NCBI RefSeq assembly: GCF_022179125.1
Contig: NZ_BPQG01000011.1
Location: 1 to 64,000, forward strand
Direction of reading: 5' to 3'
DNA: 64,000 nucleotides
DNA from: Methylobacterium cerastii
Lineage (GTDB): Bacteria > Pseudomonadota > Alphaproteobacteria > Rhizobiales > Beijerinckiaceae
Of the stretch, positions 47,216 through 56,713 are shown in pieces; within the stretch, counting starts at the first letter, position 1, and every line of letters begins with the position of its first letter. The notes under the pieces are model-generated. The model did not search any database and was not told where the DNA came from. It saw nothing but the letters and a program-made list of their open reading frames with translations. Made by a program: the position numbers and the translations under genes.

Positions 47216-48597
47216 GCGAGACCTACGACGTCGACCTGTTCGTGATCGGCGGCGGCTCCGGTGGGGTCCGCGCCGCCCGGATCGCGGCCGGCTACGGCGC
47301 CCGCGTGATGCTCGCGGAGGAGTACCGCGTCGGCGGCACCTGCGTGATCCGCGGCTGCGTGCCGAAGAAGCTCATGGTCTACGCCGGACGCTTCGCCGAC
47401 GAATTCGAGGACGCGGCCGGCTTCGGCTGGACGGTGGAGGCGCCGCGCTTCGACTGGAGCGTGATGAAGCGCCGGCGCGACGCCGAGGTGACGCGGCTCG
47501 AAGGCATCTACGAGGCCAACCTGATCCGGGCCGGCGTCACCGTGGTGCCGGAGCGCGCGGTGATCGAGGACGCGCACGCGGTCCGCCTCGTCGCCAGCGA
47601 CAGGCGCGTCACCGCCAAGGTCATCCTGGTCGCGGTCGGCGCCCACCCGGTCAAGGAGCCGGCGGTGCCCGGCGCGGAGCTGGCGATCACCTCGAACGAG
47701 GTGTTCGAGCTGGAGACGCTGCCCGAGCGCATCCTGGTGATCGGCGGCGGCTACATCGCGGTCGAGTTCGCGGGCGTGTTCGCAGCCCTGGGCAGCCGGA
47801 CCGCGCTGCTCCACCGCGGCGACCGGCTGCTGCGCGGCTTCGACGACGAGATCCGCGACGCGCTGGGCGACGCCTACGCGAAGCGGCTCTCGCTCAAGCT
47901 CGGGCGCAACCTCGCCAAGCTCGAACGGGTCGACGGCGGCATCGCCACGACCCTCGACGACGGCGAGACGTTCGTCGTCGACCAAGTGCTGATGGCGACC
48001 GGGCGTCGCCCCAACGTCGCCGGGCTCGGCCTCGACCGGGTCGGGATCGAGACCGACGCCGCCGGCGCGATCCCGGTCGACGCCTACTCGCGGACGGCGG
48101 TGCCCTCGATCTACGCGGTCGGCGACGTCACCAACCGCGCCAACCTCACGCCGATCGCCATCCGCGAGGGCCACGCCTTCGCCGACACCGTGTTCGGCGA
48201 CAGGCCGGCCTGCGTCGATCACCGCCTGATCCCGACCGCGGTGTTCTCGACGCCGGAGATCGGCGTCGTCGGCCACAACGAGGACACCGCACGCGAAATC
48301 TACGGCCGGATCGATGTGTTCAAGGCGAGCTTCCGCCCGATGAAGGCGACGCTCTCGGGACGCGACGAGAAGGTCCTGATGAAGGTGCTGGTCGATTGCG
48401 CCAGCGACAAGGTCGTGGGCGTGCACGTCTTCGGCCACGATGCCGGCGAGCTCATCCAGGCGGTCGGCATCGCGGTGACCATGGGCGCGACCAAGGCGGA
48501 TTTCGACCGTACCATCGCGGTGCATCCGACGGCGTCGGAAGAGCTCGTGACGATGCGGGTTCCGCAGGTGACGAAGCACCCCGTCGCCGTCGGCTGA
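47212..48597 (+). CDS. gor: Glutathione-disulfide reductase
   Basis: A 461-residue FAD/NADPH disulphide reductase. The FAD motif GGGSGG is at 13-18, the redox disulphide C44-C49 lies in GGTCVIRGCVPKK, the NADPH-binding GGGYIAVEFAGVFA follows near 174, and the C-terminal HPTASEELVTMR contributes the active-site His of the other subunit. It keeps glutathione reduced, which also matters for GSH-dependent formaldehyde handling in methylotrophs. ATG 47212 overlaps the upstream glycan gene. Confidence 0.95.
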   Translation: MSETYDVDLFVIGGGSGGVRAARIAAGYGARVMLAEEYRVGGTCVIRGCVPKKLMVYAGRFADEFEDAAGFGWTVEAPRFDWSVMKRRRDAEVTRLEGIYEANLIRAGVTVVPERAVIEDAHAVRLVASDRRVTAKVILVAVGAHPVKEPAVPGAELAITSNEVFELETLPERILVIGGGYIAVEFAGVFAALGSRTALLHRGDRLLRGFDDEIRDALGDAYAKRLSLKLGRNLAKLERVDGGIATTLDDGETFVVDQVLMATGRRPNVAGLGLDRVGIETDAAGAIPVDAYSRTAVPSIYAVGDVTNRANLTPIAIREGHAFADTVFGDRPACVDHRLIPTAVFSTPEIGVVGHNEDTAREIYGRIDVFKASFRPMKATLSGRDEKVLMKVLVDCASDKVVGVHVFGHDAGELIQAVGIAVTMGATKADFDRTIAVHPTASEELVTMRVPQVTKHPVAVG

Positions 48598-48652
48598 CGA
48601 TCCGCGCGCGATCGGCCCTCGACGCCGCGCATTCCCGGGCCATATCCGCACG

Positions 48653-49021
48653 ATGGGCAAGCGAGACAGCGGCAAACGAGACACCGGCAAGGACGAGCCC
48701 GGCAAGCGGGGCCCGGACAAGCGGGAGCCGGCCGGCGACGACGCACAGGTGCGGCGGCAGCGCGTCATCGACGGCCTGCTGGCCGACGCCCTCCGGCCGG
48801 CCTTCTCGACGGCGGGCCCGAGCCGGGAGATGCTGGCGCCGGACATCCAGGGCGCGATCGACGCGCTCCTCGCCATGGCCACGGCACGCAAGAGCCGGTG
48901 CCTGACCTACGAGGACCTGGAGGAAGCGCTCCCCGCCCGCGACGTCTCGGCGGAGGACCTGGAGGCGATCTTCTGGATCCTGGCCGAGCACGGCATCGAG
49001 GTCGAGGACGGCGAAGGCTGA
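48653..49021 (+). CDS. Stand-alone sigma-70 region 1.1-like protein
   Basis: A 122-residue protein. Residues 2-26 are a charged Lys/Gly/Asp/Pro stretch with GKRD-type repeats. Residues 55-118 resemble the sigma-70 region 1.1 fold: a helix IDALLAMATARKSRCLTYE, then LEEALPARDVSAEDLEAIFW and LAEHGIEVED. In full-length RpoD this acidic domain blocks DNA entry into the holoenzyme channel. Here no sigma regions 1.2-4 follow, so it could act as a trans-acting modulator of RNA polymerase or as a DNA mimic. That role is inference. It lies between gor and the DAHP synthase gene, 55 bp after gor. Confidence 0.75.
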   Translation: MGKRDSGKRDTGKDEPGKRGPDKREPAGDDAQVRRQRVIDGLLADALRPAFSTAGPSREMLAPDIQGAIDALLAMATARKSRCLTYEDLEEALPARDVSAEDLEAIFWILAEHGIEVEDGEG

Positions 49022-49174
49022 CCCATCCGCCCCGGCGCTCGCCGCGACCTGCGATCCGCCCAGCCCCGCGCCCGCCTCATCTCGCCCAGCCGGACAAACC
49101 GCTCTATAAGCCGCGCTTCGCGCCCAGATTCGGCGCGCACGGGAGAGGCGCCGCGAGGTGCGTGGGAGTGTGTG

Positions 49175-50557
49175 ATGGGCGAGCGTTGGACACCGAAGTC
49201 ATGGCGTGACCTGCCGATCCAGCAGGTGCCGGCCTATCCGGATCCGGCCGCCCTCGAAGCGGTCGAGGCTCAGCTCGCGAGCTTCCCGCCCCTCGTCTTC
49301 GCGGGCGAGGCGCGCAAGCTGAAGACCGCGCTCGCGCGAGTCTCGACCGGCGACGCCTTCCTGCTCCAGGGCGGCGATTGCGCCGAGAGCTTCGACGAGC
49401 ATTCGGCCGACAACATCCGCGATTTCTTCCGCGTGTTCCTGCAGATGGCTTTGGTACTCACCTTCGCCGGCGCGTCGCCCGTGGTGAAGGTCGGTCGCAT
49501 CGCCGGGCAGTTCGCCAAGCCGCGCTCCTCGCCGACCGAGACCCTCGACGGCGTCAGCCTGCCGAGCTACCGCGGCGACATCGTCAACGGGCTGACCTTC
49601 ACGGACGAGGCCCGCATCCCCGATCCGCGCCGTCAGCTCGAAGCGTACCGCCAGTCGGCGGCGACGCTCAACCTGCTGCGCGCCTTCGCCACCGGCGGCT
49701 ACGCCAACCTCGAGAACTCGCATCGGTGGATGCTGGGCTTCGTCAAGGACAGCCCGCAATCCTCCCGCTACGCCGACGTCGCCGAACGGATGACGGAGGC
49801 GCTCGACTTCATGCGCGCCATCGGGATCAACCCGGAGACGCACCAGGAGGTGCGGACCACCGACTTCTACACCAGCCACGAGGCGCTGCTGCTCGGCTAC
49901 GAGGAGGCGATGACCCGCGTCGATTCGACGACCGGCGACTGGTACGCCACCTCGGGCCACATGCTGTGGATCGGCGACCGCACCCGCCAGCCGGACCACG
50001 CCCACGTCGAGTACGCCCGCGGCATCCGCAACCCGATCGGCCTCAAGTGCGGCCCGTCGATGGACGCCGACGGCCTGATCCGGCTCGCCGACGCGCTGAA
50101 CCCGGGCAACGAGGCCGGGCGCCTCAGCCTGATCTGCCGGTTCGGCGCGGACAAGGTCGGCGAGCACCTGCCGCGGCTGGTGCGGGCGATCGAGCGCGAA
50201 GGCCGCAGCGTCGTGTGGGTGTGCGATCCGATGCACGGCAACACGATCTCGGCCGGCCGCTACAAGACGCGTCCGTTCGAGCGGGTGATGCAGGAGATCG
50301 AGGGGTTCTTCGGCGTGCACTCGGCCGAGGGCACGATCCCGGGCGGCATCCACCTGGAGATGACCGGCAAGGACGTCACCGAATGCACGGGCGGCGCCCG
50401 CGCGCTGACGGCGGACGACCTTCAAGACCGCTACCACACCTACTGCGACCCGCGACTCAACGCGGAGCAGGCCTTGGAAGTCGCGTTCCGCACGGCCGAG
50501 CTGGTCGGGCGCGGTCGCACCGCGGTGGAGCGTCCGCGCCTCGACGCGGCCGAATAG
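49175..50557 (+). CDS. aroG: Class II (plant-type) DAHP synthase
   Basis: A 460-residue enzyme for the first step of the shikimate pathway, joining phosphoenolpyruvate and erythrose-4-phosphate. Class II signatures are [11 protein letters not shown] (about 67-77), [25 protein letters not shown] in part, [18 protein letters not shown], and [10 protein letters not shown] with metal ligands. GGGAG at 49164-49168 is 6 bases before ATG 49175; a GTG one codon earlier is possible. It stands as a single gene. Confidence 0.95.
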   Translation: MGERWTPKSWRDLPIQQVPAYPDPAALEAVEAQLASFPPLVFAGEARKLKTALARVSTGDAFLLQGGDCAESFDEHSADNIRDFFRVFLQMALVLTFAGASPVVKVGRIAGQFAKPRSSPTETLDGVSLPSYRGDIVNGLTFTDEARIPDPRRQLEAYRQSAATLNLLRAFATGGYANLENSHRWMLGFVKDSPQSSRYADVAERMTEALDFMRAIGINPETHQEVRTTDFYTSHEALLLGYEEAMTRVDSTTGDWYATSGHMLWIGDRTRQPDHAHVEYARGIRNPIGLKCGPSMDADGLIRLADALNPGNEAGRLSLICRFGADKVGEHLPRLVRAIEREGRSVVWVCDPMHGNTISAGRYKTRPFERVMQEIEGFFGVHSAEGTIPGGIHLEMTGKDVTECTGGARALTADDLQDRYHTYCDPRLNAEQALEVAFRTAELVGRGRTAVERPRLDAAE

Positions 50558-50600
50558 GCCAGCGAAGGGTCGCGTCGGCGAGGTACGCCGCCGCGGCCGC

Positions 50601-53477
50601 TCAGGCGATCGCGCGCTTCGCGCCGTTCCAATGGGCGATGAGGTCCGGCAGTTCGGCGGCCGGGACCGGCCGGCTGAACAGGTAGCCCTGGACCTCGTCG
50701 CAACCCTCGGCCCGGAGCTTGGCCAGCTGCGCCTCGGTCTCGACGCCCTCGGCGGTGGTGGTCATCCGCAGGCTCGCCCCGAGACCGATCACCGCTCGGA
50801 CGATGAACTCGGTGCCGTCCTCCGCGCAGAGGTCCCGCACGAAGGACTGGTCGATCTTGATCTTGTCGAAGGGGAAGCTGCGCAGGTAGCTCAGGCTCGA
50901 ATAGCCGGTGCCGAAATCGTCCATCGAGACGCGCGCGCCGAGCATCTTGAGATTGTGCAGGATCGCCGTCGTCGCACCGGGGTTGGCCACGAGCACGGAT
51001 TCGGTGATCTCCAGTTCCAGGCGGTGGCCGGCGAGGTTGGTGGCCTGCAGGGCGTCGCGCACCGCCGTCACCAGGCTCGCCGAGGTGAACTGCACCGCAG
51101 AGACGTTGACCGCGACCTTGAGGCCGTCGGGCCAGCGGGTCGCCTCTTCGCAGGCGCGGCGCAGCACCCATTCGCCGAGCGGGACGATCAGGCCGAGTTC
51201 CTCGGCCACCGGGATGAACTCCACCGGCGACACCCGTCCGCGCACCGGATGGTTCCAGCGCAGCAACGCCTCGAAGCCACAGATCCGCTCGGCGTTGAGG
51301 CAGTAGATCGGCTGGTAGTGGACCTCGAAGTCCTCGTTGGCGACGGCCTCGCGCAGGTCGACCTCGAACAGGCGCCGCGCCTGCAGCCGCGCATCCATCT
51401 CCGGCTCGAAGAACCGGAACGACCCGCGGGCGTCGACCTTGGAGCGGGCGAGGGCCACGTCGGCGTTCTTCAGGAGCTTCTCGCAGCTCGTGCCGTCATG
51501 GGGGGCCAGGGTGATCCCGAGGGTGACGCCCAGCGTGACCGTGTGGCTCGACAGGACGTAGGGCGCGCCGAGCACTTCCACGAGGCGGCGGGCGAGGACG
51601 GCGGCGTCCTCGGCGGTGTCGATTCCGCGCTGCAGGATCGCGAACTCGTCGCTGCCGAGGCGAGCGCAGGTGTCGATCTCGCGGATGCAGGCCTCGATCC
51701 GGTTGGCGGCGGCCTTCAGCAGCTCGTCGCCGACCACGTGGCCGAGGGTGTCGTTCACCGGCCGGAAGTCGTCGAGGTCGAGGCAGAACACGGCGAAGCC
51801 ACTGCTGCGCCCGGCCTGCGCGATCGCGGCGTCGACCTGCTCGCTGAACAGGATGCGGTTCGGCAGCCCGGTGAGCGCGTCGTGGTGGGCGAGGAAGGCG
51901 ATTCGCGCCTCCGCCTTGCGCCGGTCGGTCACGTCGTCGAAGGTCGCGACGAAGCCGCCGTCGGCCGTCGTGCGCTGCTCGATGGCGACGACGCGGCCGT
52001 TGGCGAGTTCCTGGAAATAGGTGCGGTCGGGACCGGCCGCGAAGATCGCCTCGGCCTCGCGCACCAGGTCGACGCGGCCGGAGCCGGGATGGTGGCCGGC
52101 CCCGAGGCTGCGTTCGAGAACGGACACGACCGACATGCCGGGGACGACAGAGCCCGGCGGCAGGTTGTAGATCTCGCCGTAGCGCCGGTTCACCACCATC
52201 AGCCGGTGGTCGGCGTCGTACAGGCACAGGCCCTGGCTCATGTTGTCGAGCGCCGCGTCCAGGCGCAGGTTGGTCTGGGTGAGCCCGGCCTCCTGCTCCT
52301 TGAGCACGCTGATGTCGCTGCACACGGCGACGAACCCGCCCTCCTGGGTGGCGCTGCGGCTGACGCGCAGCCAGCGCCCGTCGGCGAGCTGGACCTCGCC
52401 GTCCCGCGAAAGGGTGCGGGCGCAATCGACCAGCGCAGCGGGGGCGTCGGCGTGGCCGTTGGCGAGCGCGGTCACCGACGAACCGATCTCGACCGCCGAG
52501 CGCAGACCGATGAAGAACTGAAGCGCCTGGGCATTGGCGAGCGCGATCCGCCCGTGGGCGTCGACGACGACGACGCCCTCGCGCGAGCTCTGCAGCGCGT
52601 CGGCGAGCAGGGTCTCGGCCGAACGGCGCTGGCTGACCTCGCGCTCCATCATCGCCTGGATGTTGTCGCGCATAGTAGCCATGGCCCGCAGCAGCGCGCC
52701 GAGCTCGTCGCGGCCGCCGGTCGGCACGGCGTCGTCGAGGCGTCCGGCCGCGATCCGCGCGGCCACCGAAGAGGCCGCCGCGAGGGGCCCGGTGATCCGG
52801 CGGTTCAGCAGGTAGGCGACGAAGCCCGACAGGATCAGCGCGACCGCCATCGCGATCAGGTTGAAGCGCACCTCCTGCGCGACCACCTTCCGGGCAGTCT
52901 GGCGGAAGACGAAGCCGTCGCCGGCAGTGTAGTTGACCAGGAGCTCGATCTGCCCGTCGACGATTCCAGCTTGGCGATCGAGGGCGTCCCAGGCGGCGAT
53001 CTTGGCCGTAGACCCGTCTAGGCCGTGGCGCATCGTCTCCCAAAGCTCGACGCCCTCCTGAACGGCCTTGGCCGAGCGGACCACGCGGTCCGATTGCGAG
53101 CGCTCGACGGCGATCCCAAGATCCTCGGTGAGCGTGGAGGCGAGTTCGTTGATCGCGGCATCCAGCTTGGCGGCGGCGGCCGGGTCGCGGGTCACCATGC
53201 GACGGGCGAAGGCCGAGCGCATGTTGGCGAAGTCCGCCGCCGCGGCCCGCGCGTAATTGATTGACATCAGGCATTCGTCGTAGGTGCGGTTGACGAGCTC
53301 ACCCGCCTCCTGAAGCCCCTGGATGGCATAGATCCCGAGGGTACCGGTGATCAGGCTCATCGTCAGGAAGGCGACGAGGATCCGGCCGCGGATCGTCGTC
53401 CCGGCATCGGCGATACGCCGCAGCGCGCCGGCCCTCGAGCGTCCGCCGACCTTCGATCCGGTTCGATTCCATCGCAT
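50601..53477 (-). CDS. Membrane GGDEF/EAL sensor (HAMP-PAS-PAS) for cyclic-di-GMP
   Basis: A 958-residue receptor. TM1 (about 32-53) and TM2 (about 206-226) flank a periplasmic four-helix sensor, then HAMP (227-280), two PAS domains (about 290-395 and 405-520), GGDEF (about 525-690) and EAL (700-955). The GGDEF active site reads GSDEF (608-612), with Ser in place of the second Gly, so cyclase activity may be weakened. The EAL domain keeps EALLRW (736-741), the ITESV-type glutamate and DDFGTGYSSL, so it is probably an active c-di-GMP phosphodiesterase. A candidate CtrA box lies 50-65 bp upstream of ATG 53477. Confidence 0.93.
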   Translation of the reverse strand: MRWNRTGSKVGGRSRAGALRRIADAGTTIRGRILVAFLTMSLITGTLGIYAIQGLQEAGELVNRTYDECLMSINYARAAAADFANMRSAFARRMVTRDPAAAAKLDAAINELASTLTEDLGIAVERSQSDRVVRSAKAVQEGVELWETMRHGLDGSTAKIAAWDALDRQAGIVDGQIELLVNYTAGDGFVFRQTARKVVAQEVRFNLIAMAVALILSGFVAYLLNRRITGPLAAASSVAARIAAGRLDDAVPTGGRDELGALLRAMATMRDNIQAMMEREVSQRRSAETLLADALQSSREGVVVVDAHGRIALANAQALQFFIGLRSAVEIGSSVTALANGHADAPAALVDCARTLSRDGEVQLADGRWLRVSRSATQEGGFVAVCSDISVLKEQEAGLTQTNLRLDAALDNMSQGLCLYDADHRLMVVNRRYGEIYNLPPGSVVPGMSVVSVLERSLGAGHHPGSGRVDLVREAEAIFAAGPDRTYFQELANGRVVAIEQRTTADGGFVATFDDVTDRRKAEARIAFLAHHDALTGLPNRILFSEQVDAAIAQAGRSSGFAVFCLDLDDFRPVNDTLGHVVGDELLKAAANRIEACIREIDTCARLGSDEFAILQRGIDTAEDAAVLARRLVEVLGAPYVLSSHTVTLGVTLGITLAPHDGTSCEKLLKNADVALARSKVDARGSFRFFEPEMDARLQARRLFEVDLREAVANEDFEVHYQPIYCLNAERICGFEALLRWNHPVRGRVSPVEFIPVAEELGLIVPLGEWVLRRACEEATRWPDGLKVAVNVSAVQFTSASLVTAVRDALQATNLAGHRLELEITESVLVANPGATTAILHNLKMLGARVSMDDFGTGYSSLSYLRSFPFDKIKIDQSFVRDLCAEDGTEFIVRAVIGLGASLRMTTTAEGVETEAQLAKLRAEGCDEVQGYLFSRPVPAAELPDLIAHWNGAKRAIA

Positions 53478-53526
53478 GGAAACGTAGCTTCTTCCTGCCC
53501 GCACCGCGTCAAGATAAGCGTGAAAT

Positions 53527-53542
53527 GTTAAGGCGGCATTAG
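53527..53542 (-). promoter_or_regulatory. Candidate CtrA box upstream of the GGDEF/EAL gene
   Basis: In the gene direction the bases read CTAATGCCGCCTTAAC, i.e. CTAA-N7-TTAAC, one mismatch from TTAA-N7-TTAAC. The site lies 50-65 bp before the start codon, nearly the same distance as the flhA box. It suggests CtrA control of c-di-GMP turnover. Confidence 0.5.
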
Positions 53543-53714
53543 TCGCCGCCACGCGTATCCCCGGCTGGATCGGCGATCGGGCCGAACAGCACCGTCGTAA
53601 CCATCGCCTCGGATATCGCGCAGGACGGCCGCCAGCGTCAGCCAAATCTTAACGACGACGACCTAACCGTCGAGCATCATCTTCGGAAATGCCATGTCAC
53701 GGCTTGAGGGATCG

Positions 53715-54071
53715 ATGGTCGGCCGCGTTTTCCGAAGTCCGTTCGCGGCCACAGCGACGGCCCTTGTCGCCGGCCTTCTCGCCGGCGTCGTCTTCGTCGG
53801 CCGGCTGGAGGCGAGCGGGCACCTCGTCTCGCAGAAGGGGCGGGCGTTCCAGCCGAACAGCCTCGTCATCACGCGCGGCGACACGATCACCATCGTCAAC
53901 GACGACAGCGACCTGCTGCACCACATCTACATCGAGTCGGACGCCTTCAACTTCGATTCCGGCGACCAGGTGCCCGGCAGCCGCACGCCGGTGACGTTCG
54001 AGAAAAACGGCACCTTCGTCGTGCTCTGCGGCATCCACCCGAAGATGAAGCTCATCGTCCGGGTGAACTGA
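53715..54071 (+). CDS. Cupredoxin (plastocyanin-like) protein
   Basis: A protein of about 118 residues with an N-terminal hydrophobic segment (about 11-30) that is either an uncleaved anchor or a signal peptide, and a cupredoxin domain (about 35-118). The copper ligands are visible as H70 (or H69) in DLLHHIYI and C105, H108 and M111 in LCGIHPKMK, a type 1 blue-copper arrangement. It should carry electrons in the periplasm; its redox partners are unknown. GAGGG lies 6 bases before ATG 53715; ATG 53694 is an alternative that adds seven residues. It is divergent from the GGDEF/EAL gene. Confidence 0.82.
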   Translation: MVGRVFRSPFAATATALVAGLLAGVVFVGRLEASGHLVSQKGRAFQPNSLVITRGDTITIVNDDSDLLHHIYIESDAFNFDSGDQVPGSRTPVTFEKNGTFVVLCGIHPKMKLIVRVN

Positions 54072-54077
54072 CCGCCT

Positions 54078-55352
54078 TCAGCGGGCGGCCGCCTGGACCG
54101 GCTTGGCCTCGCCCTGGCCGCCGTCGCGGATCACCCGCTGCCCGTCGCGAAGGTCGGCGGGCGGCCCGAGAACGATCCGCTCCTGCCCGGTCAAGCCCTG
54201 GTCGATCTCGATCGTCGTGCCGAAGTCGCGCTTCACGTGGATCGCGCGCCACTCGGCCCGGTCGTCGTCGCCGACCACCGCGACCTGCGTGCCGCGCTGG
54301 TTGAACACCAGCGCCTCCGCCGGAACGATCACCGCCGGCTCCGGGCGCGGGATCTGCAGCGTGACGTAGACGTAGAGGCCGGCGCGCAGGGCCCCGTCGG
54401 GGTTCGGCACGTCGACTTCGGTAGTCAGCGTCCGCGACGCGCTGAGCAGGGCGACGGAGCTGCGCTCGACCCGGCCCGAGAACGTCCGGTCCGGGATTTG
54501 CGGCACCTTGATCGAGGCCTCGACGCCCTTCTTCACGCCGATGGCGGCGTTTTGGGGCACGTTCACGCTGATGCGCACGATGTCGTCGCGGTCCATGCCG
54601 AGCAGCGGCGTGCCGCTGCCGTCGGCCTTCACCAGGTCGCCGACGTCGACGCTGCGCGTGGTGACCACGCCGTCGAAGGGCGCGACCACGTCCTTGAATC
54701 CGGTGAGCGCCTTCAGGCGGTCGACCGTGGCGTCCTGCGCCTTGATGTTGGCTTCGGCGACCTTCACCCCGGCCTCGGCCGCAGCGAGCGTCGCGCCCTG
54801 GCTGAGCACGCCGGCTTGCGAGTTGTCGGCGTTCTGGCGCGAGGCCCAGCCCTGGGTCGCCAGCGTCGAGGTGCGGTTGTTGGTGAGGTTGGCGAGGTTG
54901 ACGTTGGCGCGGGCCTGGTCGACCTGCGCCTTGGCCTGAAGCAGTTGCGCCCGGATCTGCCCAGACTGCGCCTCGGCCTGGGCGAGCTGCTGGTCGAGTT
55001 CGGGGGCCGCGATCCGGAGCAGGATGTCGCCGGCCTTGACCCGCGAGCCGATGTCGACCCGGCGCTCGGCGACGTAGCCGGTCGCGCGGGCGAAGATCGC
55101 GGCGCGGGCGAAGGCCTGGATGTCGCCGGGCAGCGTCAGGTCGACCGGCTTGTCGCTGCGCTCGACGGCGGCGATGCGCACCCGCGGCACTGCATCGCGC
55201 ACCTTGCGCTGCGTTTCGGTGGCGGCGGCCGCCTGCTTCCAGTGGCCGTAGCCGCCCCAGCCGAGCAGGCCGGCGGCGACCAGCCCGACGAGGAGGAACG
55301 GGCGCTTGCCCGGCGGTGGGGGAACGTCGCTCACCGCGGCGTGGGGCTTCAT
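54078..55352 (-). CDS. RND efflux periplasmic adaptor (membrane fusion protein)
   Basis: A 424-residue adaptor of the HlyD/AcrA type. An N-terminal membrane helix (about 18-35) is followed by a lipoyl-like half ending in FARATGYVAERRVDIGSRV (core RATGYVAERRVDIGSRVKAG), a coiled-coil hairpin (about 120-205), the second lipoyl half VVAPFDGVVTTRSVDVGDLV in part, and beta-barrel plus membrane-proximal domains. Such adaptors join RND pumps to outer-membrane channels. No pump gene adjoins; the only RND permease of the window lies 11 kb away. The start is ATG 55352, with ATG/other starts up to 55391 possible. Confidence 0.88.
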   Translation of the reverse strand: MKPHAAVSDVPPPPGKRPFLLVGLVAAGLLGWGGYGHWKQAAAATETQRKVRDAVPRVRIAAVERSDKPVDLTLPGDIQAFARAAIFARATGYVAERRVDIGSRVKAGDILLRIAAPELDQQLAQAEAQSGQIRAQLLQAKAQVDQARANVNLANLTNNRTSTLATQGWASRQNADNSQAGVLSQGATLAAAEAGVKVAEANIKAQDATVDRLKALTGFKDVVAPFDGVVTTRSVDVGDLVKADGSGTPLLGMDRDDIVRISVNVPQNAAIGVKKGVEASIKVPQIPDRTFSGRVERSSVALLSASRTLTTEVDVPNPDGALRAGLYVYVTLQIPRPEPAVIVPAEALVFNQRGTQVAVVGDDDRAEWRAIHVKRDFGTTIEIDQGLTGQERIVLGPPADLRDGQRVIRDGGQGEAKPVQAAAR

Positions 55353-55462
55353 GACGCTCTCGCCTTCCGTCGGCAGCAACGATGCCGGCACACACCCTAC
55401 GATACCCCGCCTTGCGGTGCCGGCCTAGCGCTCGCGGCGCCGCATCGCCGACGATCCGGCGA

Positions 55463-56713
55463 TCACCACAGGGTCGGATAGGGGTGGAACGCGAGCGTGT
55501 CGCCGGGCTCGATGCGGGTGACGGGCTCGGGCACGTCGGCGAGGCCGTCGCTGCCGGTGAGCGAGGTGATGGTGCCCGAGCCCCCGCGCGGGAATAGGGC
55601 GGCCTCGAAGGCGCCGTCGGCGGCGCGCGTCACGCAGACGCGCAGGAACTCGCGCCGGCCGGATTTTCGCGAGAGCGCGAAGGCGGACCGGACCGGCACG
55701 CCCAAAGCCGGCTCGTGCACCGCCCCGCCGAGGCGGTCGAGCAGCGGCCTGACCACGAAGGCGAGGGTGACGTAGGCCGCCACCGGGTTTCCCGGAAGTC
55801 CGACGAAGGGCGTCCCGGCGACCATTCCCACCGCCACCGGACGCCCAGGCTTGATCGCGAGGCGCCAGAACGCGAGCGACCCCGCGGCGGCGACCGCCCC
55901 CTTCACGTGGTCCTCCTCTCCGACCGAGACGCCGCCGGAAGTCAGGATCAGGTCGTGGGATTCGGCCGCCGCGCGCAAGGCCGCCGCAAGCGAAGCGGGC
56001 TCGTCGCGCAGGATGCCGAGGTCGGTCGCGTCGGCCCCGAGGCGCCGCAGCAGGGCGATCAGCATCACGCGGTTGCTGTCGTGGATGCCGGAGGCGGCGC
56101 GCAGGCCGCCGGGCTCTGTCAACTCGTTGCCCGTGGAGAACACCGCAACGCGCAGCGCGCGGCGAACGGACAGGTCGCCGCGGCCGATCGCGGCGGCAAG
56201 CGCCAGGTCCTGCGGGCGCAGCCGTCGCCCGGCCGGGATCGCCACGCTACCGCGGGCGATGTCCTCGCCGGCCGGGCGGCGGTTGGCGCCGCGCACGATG
56301 CCGGCGGGCAGCGCGACGCCGTCGGCGACGACCGCGACGTCCTCCTGCATGAACACCGTGTCGGCGCCCGCGGGCATCGCCGCTCCGGTGAAGATCCGGT
56401 CGGCAGCGGACGCATCGAGGGGCGCGGGCGCGGCGCCGGCGGGCAGGCGCCCACGCACCGGCAGCCGCGTCGGCCCGGCTTCGGACAAATCGGAGAAGCG
56501 CACCGCGTAGCCGTCCACCGCCGCGTTGTCGAAGGGCGGGACGTCGATCTCCGCGAGTATATCCGCGGCGGCGATGCGGCCGTCGGCGCGGGACAACGGG
56601 ACGGACTCGACGCCGGCCACCACCGGAAAGCGCGCCAAGATCGTCGCCGCCGCCTCGGCGACAGACATCACCGGCGCCGAGGGATCGAAGCAATCGTCGC
56701 TGAGGCGCGTCAT
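55463..56713 (-). CDS. moeA: Molybdopterin molybdenumtransferase MoeA
   Basis: A 416-residue enzyme that inserts molybdate into adenylylated molybdopterin. Typical blocks are PPFDNAAVDGYAVR near the N-terminus, FTGAAMPAGADTVFMQED, FSTGNELTEPGG, SGGVSVGEEDHVKGA and LPGNPVAAYVTLAFVVRP. It would supply cofactor for enzymes such as the YdeP-type oxidoreductase at 17.7 kb. No moaB/mobA genes adjoin it. Its upstream side is the 490-bp gap before the polysaccharide locus. Confidence 0.94.
   Translation of the reverse strand: MTRLSDDCFDPSAPVMSVAEAAATILARFPVVAGVESVPLSRADGRIAAADILAEIDVPPFDNAAVDGYAVRFSDLSEAGPTRLPVRGRLPAGAAPAPLDASAADRIFTGAAMPAGADTVFMQEDVAVVADGVALPAGIVRGANRRPAGEDIARGSVAIPAGRRLRPQDLALAAAIGRGDLSVRRALRVAVFSTGNELTEPGGLRAASGIHDSNRVMLIALLRRLGADATDLGILRDEPASLAAALRAAAESHDLILTSGGVSVGEEDHVKGAVAAAGSLAFWRLAIKPGRPVAVGMVAGTPFVGLPGNPVAAYVTLAFVVRPLLDRLGGAVHEPALGVPVRSAFALSRKSGRREFLRVCVTRAADGAFEAALFPRGGSGTITSLTGSDGLADVPEPVTRIEPGDTLAFHPYPTLW

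Noticed and set aside
53649-53667. TTAAC and CTAAC half-sites upstream of the cupredoxin gene
   Set aside because: The half-sites are separated by ten bases rather than seven, so the pair does not fit a CtrA box.
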